DNA of 64,000 bases from Shewanella putrefaciens (GCF_016406325.1 NZ_CP066370.1:2480001-2544000), one strand, 5' to 3'; counted from the first letter of the stretch, positions 1-11,126 are shown. The notes: generated from the letters alone by a model not told the origin. Program-made: numbers and translations.

Positions 1-2690
1 CAGAAGTGATGTTGACTAGAATACCAAGCACCTTGGTTTTGCGGTTCTTCCTGACACCAAACGAAATCTTTCACATGTTGAAAATCAGCCAAAGCAACGA
101 TCATTTCATCATGTGGGAACGGATATAACTGTTCGACACGGATAAGCGCTACATTAGTGATATTTTCTTTACGGCGTTTTTCCAGTAGTTCAAAGTAAAC
201 TTTACCGCTACAGAACACAACGCGATCAACCTTGCTCGCTTCCAACGTATCGATTTCACCGATCACGTTCTGGAAACTCCCATTGGCTAACTCTTCCATG
301 CTTGAAATCGCTAATGGATGACGTAGCAATGACTTAGGTGACATCACCACCAAAGGACGACGCATTGGACGCACCACTTGGCGGCGCAACATATGGTAAA
401 CCTGTGCTGGTGTTGACGGTATACACACTTGCATATTGTGGTTAGCACACATTTGCAAGAAACGCTCTAAACGGGCGCTTGAATGCTCAGGGCCTTGACC
501 TTCATAGCCGTGGGGTAACAACATAGTCAGACCACATAAACGGCCCCACTTCTGCTCACCGGATGACAAGAACTGATCGATAACTACTTGTGCACAGTTA
601 GCAAAGTCACCAAACTGCGCTTCCCAAATCGTTAAACCACCGGGTTCTGCTGTGGCATAACCATACTCAAACGCCAATACAGAGGCTTCAGATAATACTG
701 AGTCAGTAATATCAATTGGGCCTTGTTCATCAGCAATATTGCGCAATGGCATGTAAGTCGTGCCATCGTTTTGATTGTGCAGCACCGCGTGACGATGGAA
801 GAAAGTGCCGCGGCCTGAGTCTTGACCTGTGATACGTACGCGCTGCTTATCCTCTAAAATCGAAGCATAAGCTAAGGTTTCTGCAAAGCCCCAATCGAGT
901 GGTTTCTCACCTTTTGCCATTGCAACACGGTCGCTATAAATCTTAGCCACACGAGATTGCAAAGAATGACTCTCAGGCACATAACTCAACTTATCAGCAA
1001 GACGTTGCAAGCGTTCCATTGACATAGAGGCTTGATATGCTTCATCCCACTCACGACCAATATGAGGTGTCCAGTCAACAGAATGCAACGTCATTGGACG
1101 CCATTCTTTTACGACACAATCACCCTGATCTAACGCGTCACGATAGTTGTTAACCATACCTGTCACGTCATCGGCAGCGATGGTATTTTCAGCAATCAAT
1201 TTATCAGCATAGATCTTACGTGGTGTAGGGTGTTTCTTAATTTTGGCATACATCAACGGCTGAGTCGCACTTGGCTCATCCGCTTCGTTATGACCATGAC
1301 GGCGATAACAGACTAATTCAACCACCACATCACGTTTAAATTCATTACGAAAATCAACGGCCAACTGGGACACAAAAGCAACCGCTTCAGGATCATCAGA
1401 GTTAACGTGGAAAATAGGAGCCTGCACCATCTTAGCAATATCGGTACAGTATTCAGTAGAGCGCACATCCGCATGATTAGAAGTGGTGAAACCAACTTGG
1501 TTGTTTACCACAATACGGATACTGCCCCCCACTTTAAAGCCACGGGTTTGAGACATGTTAAATGTCTCTTGTACTATACCTTGACCAGTAATTGCGGAGT
1601 CACCGTGGATAGTGATTGGCATAACCTGTAGGCCATCCTTACAACCACGACGGTCTTGGCGCGCACGCACAGATCCCATCACCACTGGATTAACGATTTC
1701 AAGGTGCGATGGGTTAAAGGCCAGTGCTAAATGCACATTGCCACCCGGAGTTTCAAAATCAGACGAGAAACCTTGGTGGTATTTTACGTCACCGGATCCT
1801 AAGTTATCGTTATGCTTACCCGCAAACTCATCAAACAAATCAGCTGGACGTTTACCGAGTATATTCACTAACAGGTTTAGACGTCCGCGGTGAGCCATAC
1901 CCACAACGATCTCTTTAGTGCCTGCCTCACCTGCGCGATAAATAATTTCACGCATCATAGGCACTAACGCATCACCACCTTCTAAGGAAAAACGTTTTGC
2001 GCCAGGGAATTTAGCGCCTAAGTATTTTTCAATACCTTCTGCCGCATTTAATCCTTCAAGGATCCGAGTTTTAACACTCTTATCGTAGTTGGCTCTACCT
2101 AAGGACGGCTCAAGACGCTGTTGGATCCAACGCTTTTCATCGGTATCGGTAATATGCATATATTCAGCACCGATAGAACCGCAATAGGTGGCTTTCAGTG
2201 CTTTTACTAGATCCGCCAGCTTCATGGTTTCGCCACCATGAGCAAAAGAACCGGTATTGAATTCGCGCTCCATGTCTTCTTTAGTCAAACCATGGAAGGC
2301 GGGATCTAAATCGGCAACAGGTTCACGTTTCCACAGTTCAAGGGGATCAAGGTTAGCACCTTGGTGGCCACGGAAACGATAGGCGTTAATTAACTGTAGG
2401 ACTTTAACTTGTTTAGCGTCCATTTCAGGATCGGTCACACGAGCAAAACTCTTATGACGCCCTTCTAGGGCTAAACTGCGAAAATAATCACGTACTTTTG
2501 AGTGAGCAGCTTCAGGCGCATCTTTAGCAGCACCGTTCACCGGAGGGAGATTATCAAATACCGCACGCCAATCGTCAGAGACTGACTGTGGGTCCTCTTG
2601 ATAGGCTTCATACATCTCTTCTACGTAGGTCGAATTTGCACCACTTAAGTGAGATGATTCGAGCCAGGCTTTCATGATGCCTTGGTGCAT
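1..2690 (-). CDS. sucA: 2-oxoglutarate dehydrogenase E1 component (partial, 3' end outside window)
   Basis: Thiamine-diphosphate-dependent E1 subunit of the 2-oxoglutarate dehydrogenase complex, which decarboxylates 2-oxoglutarate in the TCA cycle and passes the succinyl group to SucB. Translating the minus strand from the ATG at 2690 gives MHQGIMKAWLESSHLSGANS, then an open frame of about 896 codons to the window edge. E. coli SucA is 933 residues, so only a short C-terminus is missing. Family hallmarks seen include GMAHRGRLNVL, FNPSHLEIVNP, HGDSAITGQG and YRRHGHNEAD. An AAGGA lies a few bases before the ATG; a second in-frame ATG at 2675 is less likely. It lies downstream of sdhB on the same strand, separated by about 215 bp with a terminator-like hairpin. 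Confidence 0.97.
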   Translation of the reverse strand, partial: MHQGIMKAWLESSHLSGANSTYVEEMYEAYQEDPQSVSDDWRAVFDNLPPVNGAAKDAPEAAHSKVRDYFRSLALEGRHKSFARVTDPEMDAKQVKVLQLINAYRFRGHQGANLDPLELWKREPVADLDPAFHGLTKEDMEREFNTGSFAHGGETMKLADLVKALKATYCGSIGAEYMHITDTDEKRWIQQRLEPSLGRANYDKSVKTRILEGLNAAEGIEKYLGAKFPGAKRFSLEGGDALVPMMREIIYRAGEAGTKEIVVGMAHRGRLNLLVNILGKRPADLFDEFAGKHNDNLGSGDVKYHQGFSSDFETPGGNVHLALAFNPSHLEIVNPVVMGSVRARQDRRGCKDGLQVMPITIHGDSAITGQGIVQETFNMSQTRGFKVGGSIRIVVNNQVGFTTSNHADVRSTEYCTDIAKMVQAPIFHVNSDDPEAVAFVSQLAVDFRNEFKRDVVVELVCYRRHGHNEADEPSATQPLMYAKIKKHPTPRKIYADKLIAENTIAADDVTGMVNNYRDALDQGDCVVKEWRPMTLHSVDWTPHIGREWDEAYQASMSMERLQRLADKLSYVPESHSLQSRVAKIYSDRVAMAKGEKPLDWGFAETLAYASILEDKQRVRITGQDSGRGTFFHRHAVLHNQNDGTTYMPLRNIADEQGPIDITDSVLSEASVLAFEYGYATAEPGGLTIWEAQFGDFANCAQVVIDQFLSSGEQKWGRLCGLTMLLPHGYEGQGPEHSSARLERFLQMCANHNMQVCIPSTPAQVYHMLRRQVVRPMRRPLVVMSPKSLLRHPLAISSMEELANGSFQNVIGEIDTLEASKVDRVVFCSGKVYFELLEKRRKENITNVALIRVEQLYPFPHDEMIVALADFQHVKDFVWCQEEPQNQGAWYSSQHHF

Positions 2691-2827
2691 TTCTATTCCT
2701 TTCAAACTTTATACACGTGCTTAGCCATAGTATTAAATATGCAGTCTTTAGAGATTACCTTCGACGCATAATTTCTGCCGCCCCTAGATATCCAGATATA
2801 CGGCGCGTTGTCTTCCATTACATACGC

Positions 2828-2863
2828 AAAAGAGCCACCTTCTAAACTCAGAAAGTGACTCTT
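2828..2863 (-). terminator. Intrinsic terminator after sdhB
   Basis: Inverted repeat with two 14-nt arms (AAGAGTCACTTTCT and AGAAGGTGGCTCTT on the minus strand, two G-U pairs) and a 6-nt loop, followed by T residues. It lies about 40 bp past the sdhB stop and before sucA, so it could end or attenuate the sdhCDAB transcript ahead of sucA. Confidence 0.7.
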
Positions 2864-2905
2864 TCAAGAGCTATATTATTATTGGTTTTAGCTCGGGTTC
2901 TCGCA

Positions 2906-3613
2906 TTACACTGCTCGCTTCAACAGCATGGACTTAATATGACCAATTGCTTTAGTCGGATTAAGACCTTTTGGACACACATCAACGCAGTTCATGATGC
3001 CGTGGCAACGGAACACGCTATAGGCGTCGTCCAGCTCAGATAAACGCTCTTCTGTAGCTGTATCGCGACTGTCGATCAAGAAACGGTATGCATGGAGCAA
3101 ACCGCTAGGACCGATAAACTTATCAGGGTTCCACCAGAATGATGGACAAGCCGTAGAACAGCATGCACACATGATACATTCGTACAACCCGTCTAAATGA
3201 GCACGCTCTTCAGGGGATTGTAAATGTTCACGGGCAGGCATTTTCTCATCATTGATGAGATAAGGCTTGATCTTCTCATACTGCTTATAGAACTGAGTAA
3301 GATCAACCACTAAGTCACGCACAACAGGCATACCTGGTAACGGACGGATCTCCAATTTCTTACCTTTAAAGGTTGAAATCGGGGTAATACACGCCAGACC
3401 ATTTTTACCATTCATGTTCACGCCATCGCTACCACACACACCTTCACGGCATGAGCGGCGGAATGATAGCGTCGGATCTTGCTCTTTTAACTTGATCAGT
3501 GCATCAAGCACCATCATGTCTGAGCCATCTGCCACTTCTAAGCTGTAATCCTGCATGTATGGTTTAGTATCTACATCAGGATTGTAACGATAAACTGCAA
3601 ATTCCAATTTCAT
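2906..3613 (-). CDS. sdhB: Succinate dehydrogenase iron-sulfur subunit
   Basis: Iron-sulfur subunit of respiratory complex II, which relays electrons from SdhA-bound FAD to ubiquinone. It has 235 residues, the normal length. The [2Fe-2S] site is visible as C55, C60 and C75 in SCREGVCGSDG...GLAC. The [4Fe-4S] motif is CIMCACCSTACP and the [3Fe-4S] motif is CHGIMNCVDVCPKGLNP. The ATG at 3613 has an AGGAG upstream. It is the last gene of sdhCDAB, starting 11 bp after the sdhA stop, so it is almost certainly co-transcribed. Confidence 0.98.
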   Translation of the reverse strand: MKLEFAVYRYNPDVDTKPYMQDYSLEVADGSDMMVLDALIKLKEQDPTLSFRRSCREGVCGSDGVNMNGKNGLACITPISTFKGKKLEIRPLPGMPVVRDLVVDLTQFYKQYEKIKPYLINDEKMPAREHLQSPEERAHLDGLYECIMCACCSTACPSFWWNPDKFIGPSGLLHAYRFLIDSRDTATEERLSELDDAYSVFRCHGIMNCVDVCPKGLNPTKAIGHIKSMLLKRAV

Positions 3614-3624
3614 CTTTGCAACTC

Positions 3625-5391
3625 CTAGTAGGTACGCTTCTTCGGTGGGAATGCTTCACGTAACTTAGGTGCCATATTCACAGCACGACGGTCCATGGTC
3701 TCTGTCACAGGGTCAAACAAGCTGTGGCATAACCAATTTTCATCGTCACGCTCTAAATAATCTTCACGCGAATGAGCGCCGCGGCTCTCAGTACGGAAGT
3801 TGGCAGCATAAGCAGTCGCAATCGCCGTCGCCATTAAGTTATCTAACTCTAAACATTCAATACGTTGCGTGTTGAATTCACGGGAGTTATCTGACAACTT
3901 AGCATTTTCTAACCGCTTACGAATCGCTTTTAACTGCTCTAAGCCTTCAGCCATAGCATCACCACGGCGGAATACAGAGAAGTTTAATTGCATGCAAAGT
4001 TGTAAATCCTTACGGATTTGCGCTGGATCTTCACCATCTTTGTTGTTTTCCCAACGGTTCAGACGTGCAAGTGACGCTTGAATATCCGCATCGGTCGCAT
4101 CTTTAGGATCGGCTGTCTCATCGAGCGCCTTACCTAAATGTTGTCCCGCTGCACGACCAAATACCACTAAGTCAAGCAGTGAGTTGCCACCTAAACGGTT
4201 AGCACCGTGTACAGATACACAGGCAATCTCACCTACCGCGAATAAACCGATAACATCCTGTTCAGTGCCGTCTTCATGCTTACGAATCACTTGACCGCTA
4301 ACCTTAGTTGGCAGACCGCCCATCATATAGTGACACGTTGGTAATACTGGGATTGGGCCATCGGCCGGATCGATATGGGCAAAGGTACGAGACAATTCAC
4401 ACACGCCTGGTAAACGTGCTTCTAATGTTTCTTTACCTAAGTGATCAAGCTTCAGTAAACAGTGTGGACCTAATGGACCATCTAAACCACGGCCTTCACG
4501 GATTTCAGTCATCATAGAACGTGCTACTACGTCGCGTGATGCTAAATCCTTCGCGTTGGGCGCATAACGCTCCATAAAACGCTCGCCGTCTTTATTTAGA
4601 AGATATCCACCTTCTCCACGACAACCTTCAGTCACAAGTACACCCGCGCCGGCGATGCCCGTTGGGTGGAATTGCCACATTTCCATATCTTGCATTTGTA
4701 CGCCAGCACGCATTGCCATACCGACACCGTCACCGGTGTTAATATGTGCGTTTGTTGTAGACGCATAAATACGACCTGCACCACCCGTTGCTAAAACGGT
4801 GGCTTTGGCTTTGAAGTAAACGATATCGCCTGTTTCGATTTCAATCGCGGTACAGCCTACGATAGCACCATCAGCGTTCTTCACTAAATCTAAGGCATAC
4901 CACTCAGAGAAGACTTGCGTTTTGTGTTTAACGTTTTGCTGATACAAACAATGCAGTAAAGCATGACCTGTACGGTCGGCAGCTGCCGCCGTACGCGCCG
5001 CCTGCTCACCACCAAAGTTCTTAGATTGACCGCCGAAAGGACGTTGATAAATCTTACCATTTTCAAAACGAGAGAAAGGCAACCCCATATGCTCAAGTTC
5101 AATAATGGCTTCTGGACCAGTTTGACACATAAATTCGATAGCATCTTGGTCGCCGATAAAATCGGAACCTTTAACGGTATCGTACATATGTTGTTCCCAG
5201 TGATCTTCATGGGCATTACCTAACGCAACGGTAATACCTCCCTGTGCAGACACAGTATGAGAACGTGTTGGGAAAACTTTTGATAAAAGCGCACAGCTTT
5301 TACCTTCTTTAGAAATCTGCAGAGCTGCGCGCATACCCGCACCGCCCGCTCCTATCACTACTGCATCAAATTCGCGTACTGGAATACTCAC
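3625..5391 (-). CDS. sdhA: Succinate dehydrogenase flavoprotein subunit
   Basis: Catalytic subunit of complex II that oxidises succinate to fumarate with covalently bound FAD. It has 588 residues, matching E. coli SdhA. The N-terminal dinucleotide-binding motif is [14 protein letters not shown] (about residues 11-24). The covalent FAD histidine is H45 in [11 protein letters not shown]. The substrate-domain stretch [20 protein letters not shown] and the C-terminal RRAVNMAPK are also present. The start at 5391 directly abuts the sdhD stop. The S-H-T-V-S-A-Q-G-G block favours succinate dehydrogenase over fumarate reductase, as do the SdhC and SdhD neighbours. Confidence 0.98.
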   Translation of the reverse strand: MSIPVREFDAVVIGAGGAGMRAALQISKEGKSCALLSKVFPTRSHTVSAQGGITVALGNAHEDHWEQHMYDTVKGSDFIGDQDAIEFMCQTGPEAIIELEHMGLPFSRFENGKIYQRPFGGQSKNFGGEQAARTAAAADRTGHALLHCLYQQNVKHKTQVFSEWYALDLVKNADGAIVGCTAIEIETGDIVYFKAKATVLATGGAGRIYASTTNAHINTGDGVGMAMRAGVQMQDMEMWQFHPTGIAGAGVLVTEGCRGEGGYLLNKDGERFMERYAPNAKDLASRDVVARSMMTEIREGRGLDGPLGPHCLLKLDHLGKETLEARLPGVCELSRTFAHIDPADGPIPVLPTCHYMMGGLPTKVSGQVIRKHEDGTEQDVIGLFAVGEIACVSVHGANRLGGNSLLDLVVFGRAAGQHLGKALDETADPKDATDADIQASLARLNRWENNKDGEDPAQIRKDLQLCMQLNFSVFRRGDAMAEGLEQLKAIRKRLENAKLSDNSREFNTQRIECLELDNLMATAIATAYAANFRTESRGAHSREDYLERDDENWLCHSLFDPVTETMDRRAVNMAPKLREAFPPKKRTY

Positions 5392-5739
5392 TTAGACACC
5401 CCACACAATAACAATGCCAGCCGCCAGATAACAAAAGACGGTAACGACAAAGGTGAACTGTAAAACACCACGTAACGACGTGCACTTAACGTAATCGGTC
5501 AATACTTGCCATACACCAATCCATGCATGTACTAACAATGCGACTAACGCTAAAAGAGTGAATACTTTCATCGGCAGAGCGCTAAACAGGCCATGCCAAA
5601 CGTCGTAGGTGAGAGGGGAACTACATGCAATAAAGCCAACCAAGAAAATAGTATAACAGGCGAGGATCACTGCACTAGCGCGTAGTAAAATAAAGTCATG
5701 AACACCACTGCGTCCAAAACTTGCTGCATTGGTTACCAT
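5392..5739 (-). CDS. sdhD: Succinate dehydrogenase membrane anchor subunit SdhD
   Basis: Small membrane anchor that, with SdhC, binds haem b and ubiquinone. A longer frame is open to 5898, but the ATG at 5739 (MVTNAASFGRSGVHDFILLR) fits the family start and gives 115 residues. Three hydrophobic segments are visible. The RASAVILACY stretch in TM1 and the H of LLVHAWIGVWQVLTDYVK (the haem/quinone-side helix) match SdhD. The start overlaps the sdhC stop in ATGGTAA, a 7-nt overlap typical of translational coupling. Confidence 0.95.
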   Translation of the reverse strand: MVTNAASFGRSGVHDFILLRASAVILACYTIFLVGFIACSSPLTYDVWHGLFSALPMKVFTLLALVALLVHAWIGVWQVLTDYVKCTSLRGVLQFTFVVTVFCYLAAGIVIVWGV

Positions 5740-6128
5740 ACCCAGATCCCCGCTACAATTGAAAAGGCTACCGTTAGCACGAAAACAGCTTTCGCTGAGG
5801 CGGTACCCGAAGCCAACTCTTCCCAACGACCCGTATCCATTACTAAGTGACGTAAACCACCGAATAAATGATAGGCCAATGCGGTCATAATGCCCCATAG
5901 GATAAACTTCATAATGAAGTTATCAAATAGAGATTGTACGCTAGCAAAACTTTCAGCGGAGGCTAAAGAAGAATTTAGCAACCAAATCAGAATGCCAACA
6001 GCGAACAGCATGATGACACCGGATACACGGTGAAGAATTGACGCAATCGCTGTTGCAGGAAAGCGAATGGTCTGCAGATCTAAATGGACAGGTCTTTGCT
6101 TTTTCACGTTCTGCTCACTCAGCTCCAT
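5733..6128 (-). CDS. sdhC: Succinate dehydrogenase cytochrome b556 subunit SdhC
   Basis: Cytochrome b anchor subunit of complex II, 131 residues. The N-terminal NVKKQRPVHLDLQTIRFP and ASILHRVSGVIM are nearly the same as E. coli SdhC. That stretch includes the conserved S and R near the quinone site, and H in LAYHLFGGLRHL is the likely haem ligand. Three transmembrane segments are visible. It is the first gene of sdhCDAB. No strong Shine-Dalgarno precedes the ATG at 6128, but the sequence match fixes the start. A candidate promoter lies about 180 bp upstream. Confidence 0.97.
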   Translation of the reverse strand: MELSEQNVKKQRPVHLDLQTIRFPATAIASILHRVSGVIMLFAVGILIWLLNSSLASAESFASVQSLFDNFIMKFILWGIMTALAYHLFGGLRHLVMDTGRWEELASGTASAKAVFVLTVAFSIVAGIWVW

Positions 6129-6312
6129 TGAGCATTTTTTTGTTATGTGAACCGCTTTTGTACAAACTTTAAACTGGGAGATAAATCACGGCAAAAGTAA
6201 ACACAAAAGCAAAGTTTAAACAAACAGTTAACTATTTGAACACACACTCATTTAACATGTAAAAAATGGGTGCTTTATAATCATTGTTTGCAGCCCTTAT
6301 TGGGCGGAGGCA

Positions 6313-6341
6313 AGTATACTCGCGGCAAATGTCAAATACAA
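6313..6341 (-). promoter_or_regulatory. Candidate sdhCDAB promoter
   Basis: On the minus strand, TTGTAT (6341-6336), a 17-bp spacer, and TATACT (6318-6313). This is a good sigma-70 layout and implies a leader of about 180 nt before sdhC. Confidence 0.5.
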
Positions 6342-6457
6342 ACATCACAGAATGCAAATTATGTTTTTTTAATAACTTTTTCGCGTAAGTACCAGTCGTA
6401 GCAAGGAAAGTAACCGCTTTTATACCATGGTCTAACAAATTTAAACGCTTATTTAAA

Positions 6458-6485
6458 TTGAAATGTGATCTAGAATGGCTGTAAA
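6458..6485 (+). promoter_or_regulatory. Candidate gltA promoter
   Basis: TTGAAA at 6458-6463, a 16-bp spacer and TGTAAA at 6480-6485, about 55 bp before the gltA ATG. The -10 match is only moderate. Confidence 0.4.
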
Positions 6486-6543
6486 GTAATGGCGGTTTGA
6501 CATGCCGCACTCACAGATAAAAATGAAGTAAGGAGAACGGGGT

Positions 6544-7830
6544 ATGGCTGATTTAAGAGCCAAATTAGAATTACCAGGGAACGACTCGATAGAATTGCCA
6601 GTAAAGCAGGGATCCGCTGGTTTTGATGTAATCGATATCAGTAAACTTGGCAGCAAAGGTTACTTTACCTTTGATCCAGGTTTTCTCGCGACAGCCTCCT
6701 GTGAATCTGCAATAACCTATATCGATGGCGATCAAGGTATATTGTTACACCGTGGCTATCCAATTGAGCAACTCGCCGTTGACTCCGATTACCTAGACCT
6801 GTGTTATCTGTTGCTTTACGGTGAACTGCCGACGAAAGCGCAATATGCTGAGTTTGTACATACAGTAAAAACCCACACTATGGTCCATGAGCAGCTAGCC
6901 TTCTTCTTTAGAGGCTTCCGTCGTGATGCTCATCCTATGGCGATGTTATGTGGTGTGACTGGTGCATTGTCTGCATTTTACCAAGACTCACTCGATGTCA
7001 ACGATCCTCGCCACCGCGAAATCGCCGCTTATCGCCTAGTCTCCAAAATGCCAACGATTGCTGCTATGTGCTACAAGTATTCTTCAGGCCAACCATTCGT
7101 TTACCCACGTAATGACTTGAGCTATGCAGGCAACTTCTTAAGCATGATGTTTGCAGTGCCGTGTGAAGAGTACAAAGTAAATCCAATTGTTGAACGCGCT
7201 ATGGACAGGATCTTCATTTTACATGCCGATCATGAACAAAATGCATCAACCTCAACCGTACGTTTAGCCGGTTCTTCAGGTGCCAACCCATTTGCCTGTA
7301 TTGCAGCGGGTATTGCTTCACTGTGGGGTCCTGCACACGGCGGTGCCAATGAAGCATGCTTACAAATGTTGGAAGAAATCGGTTCTGTAGACCGTATTCC
7401 TGAATTCATTGAACGGGCGAAAGACAAGAATGATCCATTCCGTCTGATGGGCTTTGGACACCGTGTTTACAAAAACTTTGATCCTCGTGCCAAAGTGATG
7501 CGTGAAACCTGTCATGAAGTGTTAAAAGAGCTAAAAGTACAAGATCCACTGTTAGATGTAGCAATGGAACTTGAACGTATTGCCCTTGAGGATGAATACT
7601 TTATTTCTAAAAAGCTGTATCCAAACGTCGATTTCTACTCTGGCATCATCATGAAAGCCATTGGTATTCCGACCAGTATGTTCACTGTGCTGTTCGCACT
7701 GGCCCGTACTGTAGGCTGGATTGCCCACTGGAAAGAAATGTTAGATCAACCCGGTCATAAGATCAGCCGTCCACGTCAATTGTACACTGGCGAAGTCGCA
7801 CGCGATTTTGTTGACTTAGACAAACGCTAA
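6544..7830 (+). CDS. gltA: Citrate synthase (type II)
   Basis: Condenses oxaloacetate and acetyl-CoA to citrate, the entry step of the TCA cycle. It has 428 residues, the usual length for hexameric NADH-regulated gammaproteobacterial enzymes. Catalytic residues align with the family: H265 in [11 protein letters not shown]306 in [14 protein letters not shown] and D363 in NVDFYSG. The ATG at 6544 follows AAGGAG with 8-bp spacing. It is transcribed divergently from sdhCDAB and closed by an intrinsic terminator at 7882. Confidence 0.98.
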   Translation: MADLRAKLELPGNDSIELPVKQGSAGFDVIDISKLGSKGYFTFDPGFLATASCESAITYIDGDQGILLHRGYPIEQLAVDSDYLDLCYLLLYGELPTKAQYAEFVHTVKTHTMVHEQLAFFFRGFRRDAHPMAMLCGVTGALSAFYQDSLDVNDPRHREIAAYRLVSKMPTIAAMCYKYSSGQPFVYPRNDLSYAGNFLSMMFAVPCEEYKVNPIVERAMDRIFILHADHEQNASTSTVRLAGSSGANPFACIAAGIASLWGPAHGGANEACLQMLEEIGSVDRIPEFIERAKDKNDPFRLMGFGHRVYKNFDPRAKVMRETCHEVLKELKVQDPLLDVAMELERIALEDEYFISKKLYPNVDFYSGIIMKAIGIPTSMFTVLFALARTVGWIAHWKEMLDQPGHKISRPRQLYTGEVARDFVDLDKR

Positions 7831-7881
7831 GCATTGATGCTGAAGTCTAGTCCTGAAATAAGTTGATTCTTATTTCTACCT

Positions 7882-7907
7882 AAAAAGCGCCTTTATGGCG
7901 CTTTTTT
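7882..7907 (+). terminator. Terminator after gltA
   Basis: AAAAAGCGCC, short loop, GGCGCTTTTTT; a strong GC stem with a T-run about 50 bp after gltA. The remaining 250 bp to the efflux operon is AT-rich and shows no gene. Confidence 0.9.
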
Positions 7908-8155
7908 CATATCAAAGACACTATCCAAGTCACTCTGTCATTAATTGTTACAATGACATCCTTGAATAATCGCTATTAACCGCATTTAGTTAGTTATTCT
8001 CATCACTTTTTAAACTTTTTAGCTACATTTAGTAAAATCAATCAATTCAAAACAAGCATATAAAATCATAACTAATTGAAATTTAAAAACATTAAACATT
8101 GGCATATTTAATGCTAATCGTTGACATCATAATTAAGATAATAGGTCTCTCTCTT

Positions 8156-9220
8156 ATGGAAAAGTCTAAAATAACCACCTTCGCTTTGCCTTTATTAATG
8201 ATGTCTATGTTGGCGGCCTGTGGTGAAGAACAAGTCACAAAAAAAGAAGATAAATATGCCATTCCGGTCGAAACTACCACTGTGATGCAAGGAGATGTTT
8301 CTTCTTTTTACAGTACAACAGCGACCTTAGAAGCCCCACAGGAAGCCAATGTCGTCAGTCGTATCTCTGGACTCATTGAATCCATCACTGTAGAAGAAGG
8401 CGACCGCGTACGAAAAGGTCAAGTGCTGGCGGTTATCGATGCTAAAAGACAACAATATGATTTAGACCGCTCGGAAGCCGAAGTAAAAATCATTGAACAA
8501 GAACTTAACCGTTTAAATAAAATGAGCAATAAGGAATTTATTAGCGCCGATTCTTTGGCAAAACTTGAATACAATCTGCAAGCCGCTATCGCGAAAAAAG
8601 ACCTTGCCGAGCTACAAGTGAAGGAAAGCCGGGTTATCTCCCCTATTGATGGCGTTATCGCCAAACGCTACGTGAAAGCGGGTAATATGGCCAAAGAATT
8701 TGGCGATCTGTTCTATATCGTCAATCAAGATGAACTTCACGGCATAGTCCATTTGCCAGAACAACAACTCACTAGCCTTAAACTTGGCCAAGAAGCACAA
8801 ATTTTTAGCAACCAACAAAGCAATCAGACTATTGATGCTAAAGTACTGCGTATTAGTCCAATCGTCGATCCCCAAAGTGGTACTTTTAAGGTGACGCTCG
8901 CCGTTCCTAATGAAAATGCCCGCCTCAAAGCAGGCATGTTTACCCGGGTTGAACTTAAATACGATACCCATGAAAATGTGATTACCGTTCCCTACAGTGC
9001 CTTGATTAACCAAGATAATAAACAAGCACTGTATGTTATTGAGGGAACAAATGCTAATCGTCGCGAAGTCACAATTGGCTATCGTGAAGGGGATGCGGTT
9101 GAAATTGTTTCAGGTATCAAACCTGGTGAGCAAGTCGTTACCCGTGGGCACCAAAACTTGAAAGACCAATCCTTAGTCGAAGTGATCACACCACTCGATC
9201 TCGCATCTGCTAAGAACTAA
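8156..9220 (+). CDS. RND efflux periplasmic adaptor (membrane fusion lipoprotein)
   Basis: Periplasmic adaptor linking inner-membrane RND pumps to an outer-membrane channel. The ATG at 8156 gives a lipoprotein signal MEKSKITTFALPLLMMSMLAAC with lipobox LAAC and 354 residues; the frame is open further upstream from TTG 8099 but that would bury the signal. The barrel-sandwich (lipoyl-like) halves are visible around VVSRISGLIESITVEEGD and VISPIDGVIAKRYV. A coiled-coil hairpin lies between them, then a beta-barrel and PGEQVVTRGHQNLKD near the C-terminus. It is the first gene of a three-gene operon (13 bp to the next). No outer-membrane factor gene is adjacent. Confidence 0.92.
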   Translation: MEKSKITTFALPLLMMSMLAACGEEQVTKKEDKYAIPVETTTVMQGDVSSFYSTTATLEAPQEANVVSRISGLIESITVEEGDRVRKGQVLAVIDAKRQQYDLDRSEAEVKIIEQELNRLNKMSNKEFISADSLAKLEYNLQAAIAKKDLAELQVKESRVISPIDGVIAKRYVKAGNMAKEFGDLFYIVNQDELHGIVHLPEQQLTSLKLGQEAQIFSNQQSNQTIDAKVLRISPIVDPQSGTFKVTLAVPNENARLKAGMFTRVELKYDTHENVITVPYSALINQDNKQALYVIEGTNANRREVTIGYREGDAVEIVSGIKPGEQVVTRGHQNLKDQSLVEVITPLDLASAKN

Positions 9221-9233
9221 ATAGGAGTCTTTC

Positions 9234-11126
9234 ATGTCAATTATTAGCACCTCGGTTAAGCGGCCAGTCACAGTATGGATGTTTATGCTGGCAGTAATCT
9301 TATTCGGAATGGTCGGTTTTTCTCGCTTGGCTGTGAAATTACTTCCTGACTTAAGCTATCCAACCCTCACGATTCGCACTACCTATGATGGTGCTGCGCC
9401 CGTTGAAGTAGAGCAGCTGGTCTCCAAACCTATTGAGGAAGCAGTTGGTGTTGTTAAGGGCCTACGAAAAATTAGCTCTATTTCCCGTTCAGGCATGTCG
9501 GACGTTGTGCTTGAATTTGAATGGGGTACCACTATGGATATGGCGAGTTTAGATGTACGTGAAAAGCTCGACACTATTGCTCTACCGCTCGATGTTAAAA
9601 AACCACTCTTACTGCGCTTTAACCCAAATCTTGACCCCATAATGCGCCTTGCTCTGTCAGTGCCAAACGTCTCTGAAGCCGAGCTTAAACAAATGCGTAC
9701 CTATGCCGATGAAGAGCTCAAACGGCGCTTAGAAGCACTTTCAGGAGTGGCTGCGGTACGCTTATCTGGCGGTCTAGAGCAGGAAGTACACATTCTGCTC
9801 AACCAAGAGAAACTGTCGCAACTTAATCTTAATGCCGATGATATTAAACGTCGCATTAACGAAGAAAATATTAACCTCTCTGCGGGCAAGGTAATCCAAG
9901 GTGATCGTGAATACTTAGTACGAACACTTAACCAATTCAATTCATTAGAAGAGTTGGGCCAAGTTATCGTTTATCGTGATGAACAAAATTTAGTACGGCT
10001 GTTTGAAGTGGCAACTATCAGTGATGCCTATAAAGAGCGCAGCGATATCACTCGCATTGGTAGCCAAGAATCTATTGAATTAGCCATTTATAAAGAAGGT
10101 GATGCCAATACCGTAGCCGTTGCCAAAAAATTACGCGATGAACTGGCTAAAATCAATCAAGACCCCAAGCAAAATAAACTTGAGGTGATTTACGATCAAT
10201 CTGAGTTTATCGAAAGTGCGGTCAGTGAAGTCACCTCTTCGGCCCTAATGGGCAGCGTATTATCTATGTTGGTTATCTACCTCTTTTTACGCAATATTAT
10301 ACCAACACTGATTATTTCTATCTCGATCCCCTTCTCTGTTATCGCGACCTTTAACATGATGTATTTCGCCGATATCAGCTTAAACATTATGTCATTAGGC
10401 GGGATCGCTCTCGCCATTGGGTTACTGGTTGATAATGCCATTGTTGTACTAGAAAACATCGACCGCTGCCGCAGTGAAGGCATGAGTAAACTAGACGCGG
10501 CAGTAACGGGCACCAAAGAAGTGGCCGGTGCAATTTTTGCTTCAACACTCACCACATTGGCGGTGTTTATACCATTGGTGTTTGTTGATGGAATAGCCGG
10601 AGCATTATTCTCGGATCAAGCCTTAACAGTCACTTTTGCACTATTGGCCTCGCTATTAGTCGCCTTAACATCCATTCCAATGTTGGCATCTCGGGAAGGC
10701 TTTAGCACCTTGCCAGCATTAATAAAAACTGAGCCGAAAAACAAACCCACCACCAAAATGGGCAAACTAAAACACTACAGTGCGACAGTGTTCTCCTTCC
10801 CTATTCTATTAATTTTTAGCTACTTACCAAGTGCAGCGCTCACCTTAGTGCTAATTTTAGGCCGCTTATTCTCATGGCTAATCGGTTTAGTAATGCGGCC
10901 TCTAAGCTCGGCTTTTAATTTTATATACCACGGTATTGAGAAGGTGTATCACACACTATTAGCCTCGGCACTACGCCAACAAAAAATAACACTGTTACTG
11001 ACCATTGCGCTCACAGGTGCTTGCATTAGTTTGTTACCGCGCCTTGGTATGGAATTGATCCCCCCCATGAATCAGGGTGAGTTTTATGTGGAAATTCTAC
11101 TCCCCCCCCGGAACGGCAGTCAGTGA
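9234..11126 (+). pseudogene. RND efflux permease, N-terminal part of a frameshifted gene
   Basis: Inner-membrane proton-driven RND transporter. This frame encodes the N-terminal half: TM1 after MSIISTSVKRPVTVWMFMLA, the first periplasmic loop, and TM2-TM6. The latter include the conserved GGIALAIGLLVDNAIVVLENI with its proton-relay Asp. The frame runs out at 11126 just after LIPPMNQGEFYVEILLPP. The matching sequence continues in another frame from a run of eight C at 11102-11109; seven C would read LPPGTAVSETDK and restore a protein of about 1083 residues. This is a true frameshift, a phase-variable tract or a sequencing error. Confidence 0.85.

Larger units (their letters stand above)
6129..6543. 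promoter_or_regulatory. Divergent sdhC / gltA intergenic control region
   Basis: 415 bp without a supported gene between the divergent TCA genes. It holds the candidate sdh and gltA promoters listed separately and is otherwise AT-rich. A TGTGATCTAGA stretch at about 6464 resembles one half of a CRP site, but I see no complete CRP, ArcA or FNR palindrome I would defend. Confidence 0.6.

Noticed and set aside
11077..11109. Programmed frameshift making two RND products
   Set aside because: A C-only slippery run without a downstream structure or known precedent in RND genes; mutation, phase variation or sequencing error are simpler.
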